A stretch of DNA of 64,000 nucleotides from W0P28-013 sp051870755 (GTDB lineage: Bacteria > Bacteroidota > Bacteroidia > Bacteroidales > Paludibacteraceae): assembly GCA_051870755.1 (NCBI GenBank), contig JBJECE010000028.1, positions 238,257 through 302,256 on the forward strand, written 5' to 3'. Below the pieces are notes generated by a model, which saw nothing but the letters and a program-made list of their open reading frames with translations, did no database searches and had not been told where the DNA came from. Both the position numbers and the translations under genes were made by a program. Shown here piece after piece: positions 42,637 through 52,703 of this stretch; positions within the stretch are counted from its first letter, which is position 1, and every line of letters begins with the position of its first letter.

Positions 42637-44580
42637 ATGAAAATTCTGAAAAGTTTCGTACTTGGAGCGGCCTTGCTGGCCTGCACGGCCGTGGTGGCGC
42701 AAACGGAAACCGTTTTGATGACAATCGACGGCAACGCCATCACAAAAGATGAATTTGAGTATATCTATCGTAAAAATAATGCGAACAACGCCATTGACAA
42801 AAAATCGTTGGACGAATATGTCGAGTTGTTCAAAAACTTCAAACTGAAAGTGGTCGATGCGCAACACCGCGGCTTGGACACACTGCCGACTTTCATTAGC
42901 GAATTGCGCGGCTATCGGGCACAATTGGCCAAACCATATCTGACCGATATGTCGATGGAGGAAAAATTGTGTCGCGAGGCTTACGAACATCTGCAACAGG
43001 ACGTCGAAGTGAGCCATGTGCTGATCAAATTGCCCGAAAATGCGACTCCGGCCGACACGCTGGCTGCCTACAACAAAGCACTGAAAGCGTGCCAACGGCT
43101 TGCAAATGAGGATTTTGCGACTGTCGCGCTCGACATGTCGGACGACCCTTCGGTGCAGCGCAACAAAGGCTATTTGGGCTATTTCACCGGAGGCATGTTG
43201 GTCTATCCGTTCGAAAAGGCGATGTACACGTTGCCCGTTGGCGAAATTTCGGCGCCGGTGCGCACGTTCTACGGCTACCATATAATTAAGGTGCACAATC
43301 GTCGGCCTGCATACGGACAAATTCGTGTGTCGCACATCATGAAAATGGTGAAAGCCGATGCGCCTGAAGCCGAGCAGCAGAAAGCGCACGACGAAATTCT
43401 GAAAATAGCCGAACGCCTGAATAATGGCGAAGATTTTGCCGACGTGGCGCGCGAAACCTCCGACGACCGCGGTTCGGCCATGCGCGGTGGCGAACTCTCG
43501 TGGTTTGGCGTCGGACGCATGGTGCGCGAATTCGAAAATGCGGCCTTTGCCCTGACTGAACCCGGCGAAATTTCGGCGCCGGTGCAATCGCCGTTCGGGT
43601 GGCACATCATCAAACTGCACGAGCGCCGCGGCTTGGAGCCATACGAAGCAAAACGCCCGGATATTTTGCGCCAAATGCAGCGCGACGAACGTGCCTCGAT
43701 GGGACGTACCGTGCTGGTTGACAGACTGAAACGCGAATATAATTATGTCGAAAACACTGCCGCTTTCGATGCCGTGGCAGCTTTTGTGCAACAGCACGCG
43801 CAAGCCGATTCGGCCTATTTTGTCGCAGCCGAGCAACTGACCGACACTTTGGCGCAGTTTGCCGACCAAACGTTGTTGCAGCGCGATTTGGCAATGGTTA
43901 TCGGTTTCGCGGCACGCGGCGGCGCCTTGTCGGCCGTGTCGTTCGACGAACAGAAACAAGCCTTTGTCGAAAACCGCTTGTTGGACTACGAAGATACGCA
44001 ACTCGAAGCGAAATATCCCGAATTCCGCTATCTGATGCAGGAATATCACGACGGCATTTTGTTGTTCGAAATCAGCAATGCCGAAGTGTGGGAAAAAGCC
44101 GCCAAAGACACCAAAGGGCTCGAAACCTATTTCGCTGCCAACAAAAAGAATTATGCGTGGGACACGCCGCATTACAAAGGCCGAATCGTCTATTGCAAAG
44201 ATGCTGCAACGGCCAAACTCGTCAAAAAAATGATTGCCAAATTGCCGTCCGATTCGGTCAATTCCTATTTGAATGCCCGCATCAACAACGATAGCGTAGT
44301 GGCGGTGAAAACCGAGGTCGGCTTGTGGAAAAAGGGCGACAATGCGCAAGTTGATAAATTGGCATTTGGCTTGAAAACCGCCGAAGTGGCCGTCGATGAC
44401 AATTTCCCCGTGGTGTTCGTGGTAGGCAAAATGCTGAAAAAAGGTCCGGAAACCTACACCGACGTGCGTGGCGCCGTAACTGCCGATTACCAAAACGAAC
44501 TCGAACGGCGTTGGGTGGCCGCCTTGCGCGAAAAATATGAGATTGTGGTCGATAGCGCCGTGTTGAACTCTATCGAATAG
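42637..44580 (+). CDS. Periplasmic peptidyl-prolyl isomerase with two parvulin domains
   Basis: A 647-aa exported folding factor for outer-membrane proteins. After a signal peptide come a SurA-like N-terminal helical region, a first PpiC domain (about residues 122-225, VSHVLIKLPEN to GYHIIKVHNRR) and a second (about 229-332, VSHIMKMV to GWHIIKLHERR). A long C-terminal chaperone-like segment follows. The first of three consecutive SurA-related genes and the only one with two clear parvulin units followed by a large tail. Confidence 0.92.
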   Translation: MKILKSFVLGAALLACTAVVAQTETVLMTIDGNAITKDEFEYIYRKNNANNAIDKKSLDEYVELFKNFKLKVVDAQHRGLDTLPTFISELRGYRAQLAKPYLTDMSMEEKLCREAYEHLQQDVEVSHVLIKLPENATPADTLAAYNKALKACQRLANEDFATVALDMSDDPSVQRNKGYLGYFTGGMLVYPFEKAMYTLPVGEISAPVRTFYGYHIIKVHNRRPAYGQIRVSHIMKMVKADAPEAEQQKAHDEILKIAERLNNGEDFADVARETSDDRGSAMRGGELSWFGVGRMVREFENAAFALTEPGEISAPVQSPFGWHIIKLHERRGLEPYEAKRPDILRQMQRDERASMGRTVLVDRLKREYNYVENTAAFDAVAAFVQQHAQADSAYFVAAEQLTDTLAQFADQTLLQRDLAMVIGFAARGGALSAVSFDEQKQAFVENRLLDYEDTQLEAKYPEFRYLMQEYHDGILLFEISNAEVWEKAAKDTKGLETYFAANKKNYAWDTPHYKGRIVYCKDAATAKLVKKMIAKLPSDSVNSYLNARINNDSVVAVKTEVGLWKKGDNAQVDKLAFGLKTAEVAVDDNFPVVFVVGKMLKKGPETYTDVRGAVTADYQNELERRWVAALREKYEIVVDSAVLNSIE

Positions 44581-44592
44581 TCGCTGTATGGT

Positions 44593-45483
44593 ATGAAAAA
44601 GCATAATCTGCTGCTGTTTTTGGTGTTGTGTCTGCCGGTGGCTTGTTCTCTCAAGCCGCAAGCCGATGTGGCGCGCGACCCATTGGTGGAAGTCGAAGAC
44701 CAATTTCTCTATATGGACGAATTGGCACAAATCATTCCGGAGGGAACGACGCCCGAAGACAGTGCAGTATTGGCCGACGCGTTCATTCGTAAGTGGGCAA
44801 CCAATATTTTGCTGTACGAAACCGCCAAACGCAACATCGCCAACGAGGACGAAATTGACGCCATGGTCGAGGAATACCGTAAAACGCTGACCATTCATTA
44901 CTATCAGCAACGGCTGGTGGCGCAGCGTTTGGCCGACCCTACCGATGCCGAAGTCGAAACGTTTTACGAACAGCACGAAAGCTTGTTCCCGTTGAGCGAA
45001 AATGTGTTGCGCGGGGTGTTCCTGAAAGTGCCGAATGGCGCTCCTAAAATCGACCGCGTGCGCAAAACCATCAAAGACCTTGATGACGATGCCGACCTGC
45101 AAGCTCTCGAAGAATACAGTGTACGACATGCCGCCGTGTACGACTATTTTCCGGATAAGTGGGTGTATTTCAGCGATTTGGCTTGTCGGATGCCGCCGCT
45201 GAATGCCGACCAGACACACTTTCTGGAAAACGCATCGTTTTACGAAGCGTCGGATTCGACCTACACCTATTTTCTGAAAGTAACCGATTATCGCTTGGTT
45301 GGTATGGCTGCACCGTTGGATTTTGTGCAGGAAAAAATCAGAACCATACTCAGCAACCGGCGTAAACTCGAATATTTGCAACAATTTGAAGTGTCGCTCT
45401 ACGACGATGCCGTAACCAACGGACAAATTACATTCTACAATTCGTTGCAAGAGAAAAAAAGTTTGAAATCCTATTTTGAATGA
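44593..45483 (+). CDS. SurA-like lipoprotein without a recognisable isomerase domain
   Basis: A 296-aa lipoprotein with the lipid-modified residue likely C18 (LPVAC). The sequence resembles the helical substrate-binding part of SurA/PrsA-type factors, but the parvulin signature (the VSHIL and GWHII strands) of its neighbours is missing. It may be a chaperone with a degenerate isomerase domain. It lies 12 bp after the two-parvulin gene and just before surA. Confidence 0.8.
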   Translation: MKKHNLLLFLVLCLPVACSLKPQADVARDPLVEVEDQFLYMDELAQIIPEGTTPEDSAVLADAFIRKWATNILLYETAKRNIANEDEIDAMVEEYRKTLTIHYYQQRLVAQRLADPTDAEVETFYEQHESLFPLSENVLRGVFLKVPNGAPKIDRVRKTIKDLDDDADLQALEEYSVRHAAVYDYFPDKWVYFSDLACRMPPLNADQTHFLENASFYEASDSTYTYFLKVTDYRLVGMAAPLDFVQEKIRTILSNRRKLEYLQQFEVSLYDDAVTNGQITFYNSLQEKKSLKSYFE

Positions 45484-45484
45484 A

Positions 45485-46843
45485 ATGATGCAGAAAGTGA
45501 AGCATATTGTTATGGGATTTGTGCTGACGGCGTCGCTGACGCTGTCGGCACAAACGAATATGATTGATGGCGTCGTGTGGATAGTGGGCGATAATGCCAT
45601 CATGCGGAGCGAAGTCGAGGAACAGCGTTTGCGGCTTCAGTACGAAGGACAACGCTTGCAGGGCGACCCCTACTGCGTGATACCGGAACGCATGGCGTTG
45701 CAAAAATTGTATCTGCATCAGGCCAAAATCGACAGTCTCGAAGCCGGCGCATCGCAAGTCGAAGCGCAAGTGAATATGCGCATGGATCATTTCATGCGCG
45801 AAATCGGCTCGAAAGAGAAAGTCGAAGAGTACTTCAAAAAAACGGTGTCGGAAATCAAGGAGGAAATGCGCCAGATGATTCACGACCAACTGACTATTCA
45901 GATGGTACAGCAAAAATTGACGGGCGACATCAAACTGACGCCGGCCGAAGTTCGCACATTTTATCAGTCGTTGCCCGACGACAGCATACCGATGATTCCG
46001 GCGATGGTCGAAGTGCAGATTATCACGCTGGAACCGCCCATTCCGGTCGAAGATTTGGAGGCTACCAAAAATCGCTTGCGCGAATATGCCGAGCGTGTGA
46101 ACAATGGTTCGGCCGACTTTTCGATGTTGGCGCGCCTCTATTCCGATGACCCCGGCACCGCCGCGAAAGGTGGCGAATTGGGATTCTTCGGGCGCGGTAC
46201 GATGGTTCCCGAATTTACCAATGCCGCCTTTGCACTCACCGAACCGGGGCAAGTGTCGCGTGTGTTTCAAACCGAATTTGGTTTCCACATCGTGCAACTG
46301 CTCGAAAAACGGGGCGACCGCATCAACTGTCGCCACATATTGTTGCGCCCGCGCGTATCGACGGCCATCAAAGAAAAAACATTCCAACAACTCGATAGTC
46401 TGGCGGCACTCATCAGAACCGGCAAACTGACGTTCGAAGAGGCGGCGACCATGAACTCGTCCGACAAAAATACGCGCATGAACGGCGGCATGATGACCAA
46501 CGAAAATACCGGCGCATCGAAGTTTGAGTATCAGGACTTGCCGCAAGAGGTGGCCAAAATAGCGTACAACCTGAAAATCGGCGAAATATCGCAACCGTTC
46601 GCCATGATGGATGCCTCGCTCGGACGCGAAGTCTATGCCGTCATTCGGCTGAAAGCCAAAACGCCGAACCACAAAGCCAATTTGACCGACGACTATCAGC
46701 AGTTGAAACAATATTGCGAGAATGTGAAACGCTCGGAAATATTGGCGGAGTGGATAGCCCGCAAAATCAAAGAAACGTATGTCTATATTGCACCCGATTG
46801 GCGAAACTGTGAGTTTGAACACGATGGTTGGATAAAAAAATAG
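45485..46843 (+). CDS. surA: SurA, periplasmic chaperone and peptidyl-prolyl isomerase
   Basis: Guides unfolded outer-membrane proteins to the BAM complex. The 452-aa protein has a signal peptide, an N-terminal SurA domain beginning MIDGVVWIVGDNAIMRSEVE, one clear parvulin domain (about residues 175-278, GGELGFFGRGTMVPEF then FGFHIVQLLEKRGD) and a second, weaker one (about 280-390). The start at 45485 (ATG ATG) is preferred over an upstream TTG that would overlap the previous gene. The OstA-like gene follows. Confidence 0.9.
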   Translation: MMQKVKHIVMGFVLTASLTLSAQTNMIDGVVWIVGDNAIMRSEVEEQRLRLQYEGQRLQGDPYCVIPERMALQKLYLHQAKIDSLEAGASQVEAQVNMRMDHFMREIGSKEKVEEYFKKTVSEIKEEMRQMIHDQLTIQMVQQKLTGDIKLTPAEVRTFYQSLPDDSIPMIPAMVEVQIITLEPPIPVEDLEATKNRLREYAERVNNGSADFSMLARLYSDDPGTAAKGGELGFFGRGTMVPEFTNAAFALTEPGQVSRVFQTEFGFHIVQLLEKRGDRINCRHILLRPRVSTAIKEKTFQQLDSLAALIRTGKLTFEEAATMNSSDKNTRMNGGMMTNENTGASKFEYQDLPQEVAKIAYNLKIGEISQPFAMMDASLGREVYAVIRLKAKTPNHKANLTDDYQQLKQYCENVKRSEILAEWIARKIKETYVYIAPDWRNCEFEHDGWIKK

Positions 46844-46855
46844 TGTGAATTTCAG

Positions 46856-48733
46856 GTGGCGGATTTATTGCGATATAATAATATTGTGTGGTTGTCGATA
46901 TGCTTGCTGTGTGCCGCATCGCTACCGTTGATGGCACAGCAAAACAGGCTGCAAATGGCGCCGCAAACGATGTCGTCGATGCAAAAAACGATGACACCGC
47001 CGCCTGCCAATACACCACAACAAAAAACGCAGCCCGCAACAAAAAACAAATCGCAACCGACTGCTTCGTCCGACAACAAAACGCCGGTCTATCTCGAGAA
47101 TGCCGAAACATTCAGTTACGACCAAGCCCGCAATGCCGATGCACAACTGCTGAAAGGCAACGTGCGTTTCCGCCACGACGACGCCTATCTCTATTGCGAT
47201 AGCGCCTATTTTTACGAACAGCAAAACTCGTTTACGGCCTACGGACATGTGCGTATTGTGCAGGGCGACACGCTGTTCATCTACGGCGACGTACTCTATT
47301 ACGACGGAGATACTAAATTGGCGCGCCTGCGACGCAACGTGCGCATGAACAATCGCGATGTAACGCTCGTTACCGACAGCCTGAATTACGACCGTACTGC
47401 AAATGTCGGCTATTACTACACCGGCGGCAAATTGTACGACGAATCAAATGTGCTGACCTCTGTTTACGGACATTATTACCCGGGCGAACGCTTGGCTGTG
47501 TTTCGCCACGATGTGTCGCTGACAAACCCGAATTTCGTCATGGATGCCGATACGCTGAAGTATAATACGGAATCGGCGGTTGCCGAAATCGTCGGGCCAA
47601 CCACCATCGTTTATGCCGAAGAAACGACCATCTATTCGGAGTTGGGCTTTTACAATACACGCACAGAACAATCACAATTACGTCTAAACTCATGGGTAAA
47701 ACACGTTGATGGACAAATACTTACCGGTGATTCTATCGTGTACGACAAACGCCGTGGCGAAGGTCGCGCTTACGAACATGTGGTGTTGAACGATTCGGCA
47801 AAACAGATGTCGTTTTTCGGGCAATTCGTTTATTATAAGGAAGATGGCGATGTCGCTTTGGCCTACGATTCGGCACTGATGGTGGAGCATTCTACGCCCG
47901 ACACTATCTATCTGAATGCCGATACGCTCTATGCCTATGCGGTCGATTCTACCGAAAAAGTGGTGCGTGCCTATCACAATGTCCGCATGTTTCGCCACGA
48001 CGTGCAGGCGGTGTGCGATTCGGCAAGTTACAATACCCGCGACTCTGTGTTGCACCTCATGCAGCAGCCGGTGGCGTGGTCGGGCAACCGACAAATCACA
48101 GGCGATACCATGCACATCTATTCGGTGAACGGCGATGTGGAACGCTTGCAAGTGGTGGGCGCCGCTTTCGTGTGCGAACAGCACGATTCGCTGCACTACA
48201 ACCAATTAGCCGGCAAGGAACTCGTGGCCTATCTGTCCGATAGAGAACTGCGACAGGTGCATATCCGTGGCAATGCCGTTTCGCTCTATTTCCCGCTCGA
48301 CGACGATAGCGTGATGATAGGCCTGAATCAGACCGAAAGCAGTTATCTGACGGTCTATCTGCAACAGCAAAAAATTGAGCGCATCGTTTTGTACCCATCG
48401 CCAACGGGCGTACTTACGCCGATGGAAATGGTAACCGATGATATGTTGCGCATGCCGGGATTCTCGTGGCAGGCCGATGTGCGCCCAGATACATGGCAAG
48501 CCGTGTTCGACCGTCCGGAGCGCCAGAAAACGACCGCTCAACAGCCGCGTCGTCGTCCGGGACATGTCGAACCCGATGATACCGCAACTGCCAATAAACA
48601 GGAACAACAAACCACGCCGACCGATACACAGCAAATGCCGGCACGATTCGATGGTGGCAGCAGCAGCGGACAATCTGTGTCGCCGATCGGTGTGGGTGGA
48701 AAAACGACACTCAAAACCAACACATCGCGATGA
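46856..48733 (+). CDS. OstA-like LPS transport protein
   Basis: A 625-aa exported protein whose middle is a run of repeated beta-strands (NAETFSYDQARNADAQLLKG, then RFRHDDAYLYCDSA and many similar), the beta-jellyroll of the LptA/OstA family that moves lipopolysaccharide across the periplasm. The C-terminus is a Pro/Gln-rich tail. A GTG start is used because no ATG precedes the signal peptide. It follows surA and overlaps the next gene by 4 bp. Confidence 0.85.
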   Translation: MADLLRYNNIVWLSICLLCAASLPLMAQQNRLQMAPQTMSSMQKTMTPPPANTPQQKTQPATKNKSQPTASSDNKTPVYLENAETFSYDQARNADAQLLKGNVRFRHDDAYLYCDSAYFYEQQNSFTAYGHVRIVQGDTLFIYGDVLYYDGDTKLARLRRNVRMNNRDVTLVTDSLNYDRTANVGYYYTGGKLYDESNVLTSVYGHYYPGERLAVFRHDVSLTNPNFVMDADTLKYNTESAVAEIVGPTTIVYAEETTIYSELGFYNTRTEQSQLRLNSWVKHVDGQILTGDSIVYDKRRGEGRAYEHVVLNDSAKQMSFFGQFVYYKEDGDVALAYDSALMVEHSTPDTIYLNADTLYAYAVDSTEKVVRAYHNVRMFRHDVQAVCDSASYNTRDSVLHLMQQPVAWSGNRQITGDTMHIYSVNGDVERLQVVGAAFVCEQHDSLHYNQLAGKELVAYLSDRELRQVHIRGNAVSLYFPLDDDSVMIGLNQTESSYLTVYLQQQKIERIVLYPSPTGVLTPMEMVTDDMLRMPGFSWQADVRPDTWQAVFDRPERQKTTAQQPRRRPGHVEPDDTATANKQEQQTTPTDTQQMPARFDGGSSSGQSVSPIGVGGKTTLKTNTSR

Positions 48734-49422
48734 GCAGGGTAGTAGTAGCATTGGAAATCGACCAGCCGGCACCAACAGCCTTGTTGTTTGCCGAAACTAT
48801 CGCAGCGGCGCTCCGACACGAGGCGCGTACGTTGGCCGTGGGGCAACATACCACTTGCAATGCGTTGTCGTTGGCCGATTTGTCGGACGAGCTGGAGCGT
48901 ATCGATGCCTCGATGTTGGTAGTGGAGGTCGATGGCTCACGCCGGATAAACACCTGTCTGCAAGCATGTCGCACATTGCGCATTCCGTATCTGTTGGTGC
49001 GACCGAATCAGCAACCGGCGTTCGCTCATGTGGCTGTGCCGGTAACGTTTTTGCCCGAAGATAAAGAAAAAGCCCCGTTTGCGGCGGCTTTCGGACGTTT
49101 TTTTGCGGCTCAACTGACTATCTTCAAACCGAAAGATTATGGCACGCGAGCCATCAAAAATATCGATGCCATGACCACTTTGTTCGATTCTTTCGCACTG
49201 AAATACAACATTGTGCAGGCGCGCAAAGGGAGCGATGGTGTCGAACGCGAAGCCGCTCAATGGGCACAAACGCAAGCCGATTTGGTCATTGTGTCGGCAT
49301 CGCGCGAATATGGGTTGGACGATATTTTGTTTGGCAGCAAAGAATACCGCATCGCAAAACAATGTACCGTGCCGCTCTTGCTCATCAATCCGCGAGGCGA
49401 CTTGTATGCACTGTGCGATTGA
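48730..49422 (+). CDS. Universal-stress-protein-like protein
   Basis: A 230-aa cytoplasmic protein of two alpha/beta halves resembling the UspA fold, with VVALEIDQPAPTAL at the start and a final segment ADLVIVSASREYGLDDILFGS. The nucleotide-binding G-x2-G-x9-G signature is only partly kept. The overlap ATGA with the OstA-like gene suggests coupled translation. Function unknown. Confidence 0.75.
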   Translation: MSRVVVALEIDQPAPTALLFAETIAAALRHEARTLAVGQHTTCNALSLADLSDELERIDASMLVVEVDGSRRINTCLQACRTLRIPYLLVRPNQQPAFAHVAVPVTFLPEDKEKAPFAAAFGRFFAAQLTIFKPKDYGTRAIKNIDAMTTLFDSFALKYNIVQARKGSDGVEREAAQWAQTQADLVIVSASREYGLDDILFGSKEYRIAKQCTVPLLLINPRGDLYALCD

Positions 49423-49458
49423 CGAGTGTGAAATCGTAACTATTTGAAAAACAATGTA

Positions 49459-51237
49459 ATGATGAATATGAAACATTTTTTCTTGACAGCCGTTTTTTCC
49501 ATCTGCGTGTTAGGCGTGTGCGCACAAACAGCCGACTATCCGATAGTACAAATCGATGGCAAAAACTACTATTCGTACACCGTTGCCCCCAAAGACGGAC
49601 TATATGCCATAGCGCGTAAATTTGGCGTGTCGCAAGCCGATTTGCACAACTGCAACCCCAATTTGTCCGACGGCCTCCAAATCGGTCAGGTGATACTTGT
49701 GCCAATTACCGACGCGCAGCAGCCCGATACGATCTCTACCGATTTTATTATTCATCAGGTGCAGCCCAAACAGACCCTCTATGCCTTGTCGCGTAAGTAC
49801 AATGTAACAATTTCAGAGTTGGTGAAATACAACCCCGAATTGACCGACGGTTTGAAGGTAGGCCAACGCTTGAAAATCCCGAAAATGTCGTTTACCGAAG
49901 AGCGCCAAGCCGAAACGGTACAACCGCTGAAAAGCCCCGCTGCGGCCACACTGACGGTGCGCAAACATGTTGTGCAAAAAGGCGAAACGCTCTACAGCAT
50001 CAGTCGCCAATACGGCATCACGGTAGAGGAACTCGTGGAACTAAATAATGTTACGACAACCATCAAAGTGGGCGACGAACTGCTGATTCCCGATAAAGAG
50101 TCCGAACCCACGCCGCCATCGCCGGCGGTTACGGCCGTACCCGATACGGCGGTGCCTGCCGTAGCCGACAGCGTGTTGCCGAAGAGCGATACAACCAAAA
50201 TTGTCGCCGTCGCCAATCCCAATGCCCTGAAAATAGCCGTCCTGCTGCCATTTATGCTGAAAACGCCCTATATCGACGCATCGGTCAATTATTTTTGGGA
50301 ATTTTATCGGGGACTTTTAGTCGGGCTCGAAGAGGTGAAACGCGCCGGCATTTCGGTCGAATTACACACCTACGACATCGAAAAATCGTTGTCGTCGCTC
50401 GACTCCGTGCTGCGTTTGCCGGAACTGCCGGCTATGGATTTGCTTATCGGACCGGCCTATGCCAATCAAGTGGAAGCGGTGGCCGACTTTGCCAAACGCC
50501 ATCAGATTTACACCCTTGTGCCGTTTACATCCAAAATCGACGCCGAAGCCAACGACTTTCTGCTGCAGTTCAATCCATCGCAGGAGCGGATGTTGCCCAT
50601 CGTGGCGCAAACCATCGTCAAACGCTTCCCGAATCAGCGTTTCGTCATCGCGCGTGTGAGCGACAAACGCGACAAAGCCAATCTTTTGGCCGACGAAGTA
50701 ACCAAAAAACTGCACGAGGCACGCAAACCGTATGACGAAATAGTGCTGACACAGCACAATGTCGATACATTGCAAAAATTGGTCGGCCGCAACCGCGCGC
50801 TACTGTTGCTCGCTACGCAACGCATCGATTTCGTCGAAAATGTGTTGCCGCAAATCAAAGCACTCGAACTACCATTCTTGCAGATTTGGGGCTTCGACGA
50901 TTGGAAACAATGGACGCAATATTACGATGGAACCTATTACTATTCGTTGTTCAAACAGACCGATACCGAAGCCTACGAGGCGCGCTATCGCACATGGTTC
51001 GGCAACCACACATGCGAAACCAATCCGCACTACGATTTAATTGGTTACGACGTTATCAATTATATGACTAAAATATTGAGTGTCAATAAGAAAAATCCGA
51101 CTGCGGCGTTCAAACACACGCCCAATCAAGGCTTGCAATCCGATTTCAATTTCGAACAATACGGCGCCAAACAATGGATAAATACCAATTGGTATTTGTT
51201 CGGATTTTACAATCGCCAACTGCACAATGTCAAATAA
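49459..51237 (+). CDS. LysM-repeat protein with a periplasmic-binding-protein-like domain
   Basis: A 592-aa exported protein. Three LysM modules (about residues 37-90, 96-145 and 168-213; repeats of YTVAPKDGLYAIARKFGV, HQVQPKQTLYALSRKYNV, HVVQKGETLYSISRQYGI) bind peptidoglycan. A Pro/Val/Ala linker follows, then a type 1 periplasmic-binding fold (IAVLLPFMLK onward) like that of LpoA/LppC. A peptidoglycan-synthesis activator role is possible. An ATG at 49459 is chosen over a TTG; ATGs at 49462 and 49468 also fit. Confidence 0.88.
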   Translation: MMNMKHFFLTAVFSICVLGVCAQTADYPIVQIDGKNYYSYTVAPKDGLYAIARKFGVSQADLHNCNPNLSDGLQIGQVILVPITDAQQPDTISTDFIIHQVQPKQTLYALSRKYNVTISELVKYNPELTDGLKVGQRLKIPKMSFTEERQAETVQPLKSPAAATLTVRKHVVQKGETLYSISRQYGITVEELVELNNVTTTIKVGDELLIPDKESEPTPPSPAVTAVPDTAVPAVADSVLPKSDTTKIVAVANPNALKIAVLLPFMLKTPYIDASVNYFWEFYRGLLVGLEEVKRAGISVELHTYDIEKSLSSLDSVLRLPELPAMDLLIGPAYANQVEAVADFAKRHQIYTLVPFTSKIDAEANDFLLQFNPSQERMLPIVAQTIVKRFPNQRFVIARVSDKRDKANLLADEVTKKLHEARKPYDEIVLTQHNVDTLQKLVGRNRALLLLATQRIDFVENVLPQIKALELPFLQIWGFDDWKQWTQYYDGTYYYSLFKQTDTEAYEARYRTWFGNHTCETNPHYDLIGYDVINYMTKILSVNKKNPTAAFKHTPNQGLQSDFNFEQYGAKQWINTNWYLFGFYNRQLHNVK

Positions 51238-51247
51238 TGCTGCGTTT

Positions 51248-51895
51248 ATGAGAAAATATTTTGCACTTCTGTTGCTTATAACTCTTTCGAACGTGGTTTT
51301 GGCACAACGCTACTACTACGAACCCGAATACACCGTGGGTGCGCGCGCCGGAGCCACAGCCTCGTTTGTCTCCTTCAGCCCGAATGTGTCGCACACGATG
51401 CTCTATGGCGCACAAGCCGGTGTCGCCTTTCGCTACATCTCCGACCGCTTTTTTGGCATACAGGTCGAGACCAACTTCACGCAACGTGGTTGGCGCGAAA
51501 AAACAGACGACTATCACTACGCACGCACGCTGAATTATATCGAAATACCCTTTTTGTCGCACATCTATTTTCAAAAAGATTTCTTTCGCTGGTTCTTCAA
51601 TCTCGGGCCATCTATCAGTTTCCGCGTGTCGGATAGCACCGCAACCGACATCGCCGACGAGCAACTTGCACCGCGCCACACCGACGACTTCAAAACCATT
51701 TTCGATTATGGCATTGCCGTGGGAACAGGCTTCGAATTTCAGACGCGAAGAGCCGGCATCTACCAACTCGAAGCACGCTATTCGTTCGGCTTGGGCGATA
51801 TGTTCCCAAACTCAACAGCCGACACCTACCGCCGATCGTCAAATCAAAACATATCGTTGTGCTTGGGCATCTTGTTTAATGTCGGCCGGCGATGA
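51248..51895 (+). CDS. PorT-family outer-membrane beta-barrel protein
   Basis: A 215-aa exported barrel: signal peptide, then strand pairs such as VGARAGATASF and TLNYIEIPFLSHIYF, ending in NISLCLGILFNVGRR. The pattern is that of the generic PorT-like barrels, but conserved PorT motifs such as the RPYL block are absent, so it is not the secretion PorT. The start MRKYFALL at 51248 gives a clean signal peptide; an ATG at 51227 would overlap the LysM gene. Confidence 0.82.
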   Translation: MRKYFALLLLITLSNVVLAQRYYYEPEYTVGARAGATASFVSFSPNVSHTMLYGAQAGVAFRYISDRFFGIQVETNFTQRGWREKTDDYHYARTLNYIEIPFLSHIYFQKDFFRWFFNLGPSISFRVSDSTATDIADEQLAPRHTDDFKTIFDYGIAVGTGFEFQTRRAGIYQLEARYSFGLGDMFPNSTADTYRRSSNQNISLCLGILFNVGRR

Positions 51896-51934
51896 CATAC
51901 GCATCAATTTTACACCCTAATTATATAGAGAACC

Positions 51935-52687
51935 ATGAAATTTGTAGGCATCATTCCGGCACGATACGCCTCGACCCGATTTCCCGGTAAACCCTTGGCC
52001 GATATTTTTGGCAAACCGATGATTCAGCATGTGTACGAACGCGCCTCACAGGTTTTTGACACGGTGGTGGTGGCCACCGACGACGACCGCATTTCACAGG
52101 CTGTAACGCACTTCGGCGGTCGGGTAGTGATGACGGCTACTACGCATCGCACCGGCACCGACCGCTGCTACGAAGCCTATACAAAACTCGCCGAACCATT
52201 CGATGTCGTTGTCAATATTCAAGGCGACGAACCATTTATCGCCATCGAACAAATGGAGTTGTTGAAAAATTGTTTTACGGCGAATAACGTACAAATAGCC
52301 ACGTTGGTAAAGCCATTCGCACCCGATACCACATGGAACGAACTTCAAAATCCCAACACGCCGAAAGTCCTTGTCGATGCGCACTCCGAAGCCATCTGTT
52401 TCAGCCGTTCGGTGGTGCCGTATATGCGTGGCGTGCAACCCGACCAATGGGCGGCAGCGCACACATTCTATAAACATATCGGCATTTACGCCTATCGTGC
52501 CGATGTGCTCGCACGCATCACACACATGCCGCAGGGAGTTTTGGAACAATGCGAATCGTTGGAACAACTCCGCTGGCTCGAAAACGGCTTGCGCATCAAA
52601 GTCGCCGTAACTACCGCCGAAAATTATTCGGTCGATACACCCGACGACTTGGCAAAAATCCTGCAACTACATAAACAGATACACTGA
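51935..52687 (+). CDS. kdsB: 3-deoxy-manno-octulosonate cytidylyltransferase
   Basis: Activates KDO to CMP-KDO for LPS core synthesis. The 250-aa nucleotidyltransferase has IIPARYASTRFPGKPLADI at the N-terminus (CTP site), then ATDDDRI and INIQGDEPFI-type (here VNIQGDEPFI) motifs, and VSTAVTTAENYSVDTPDDL-like closing segment. It fits the LPS and outer-membrane theme of the preceding genes. pyrH follows after 16 bp. Confidence 0.95.
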   Translation: MKFVGIIPARYASTRFPGKPLADIFGKPMIQHVYERASQVFDTVVVATDDDRISQAVTHFGGRVVMTATTHRTGTDRCYEAYTKLAEPFDVVVNIQGDEPFIAIEQMELLKNCFTANNVQIATLVKPFAPDTTWNELQNPNTPKVLVDAHSEAICFSRSVVPYMRGVQPDQWAAAHTFYKHIGIYAYRADVLARITHMPQGVLEQCESLEQLRWLENGLRIKVAVTTAENYSVDTPDDLAKILQLHKQIH

Positions 52688-52703
52688 AAATTTATACACA
52701 ATT

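Noticed and set aside
42598..45603. Minus-strand ORF of 1001 codons opposite the chaperone genes
   Set aside because: It spans two clear plus-strand genes and their junction, and its translation shows no domain or signal. Codon bias explains the open frame.
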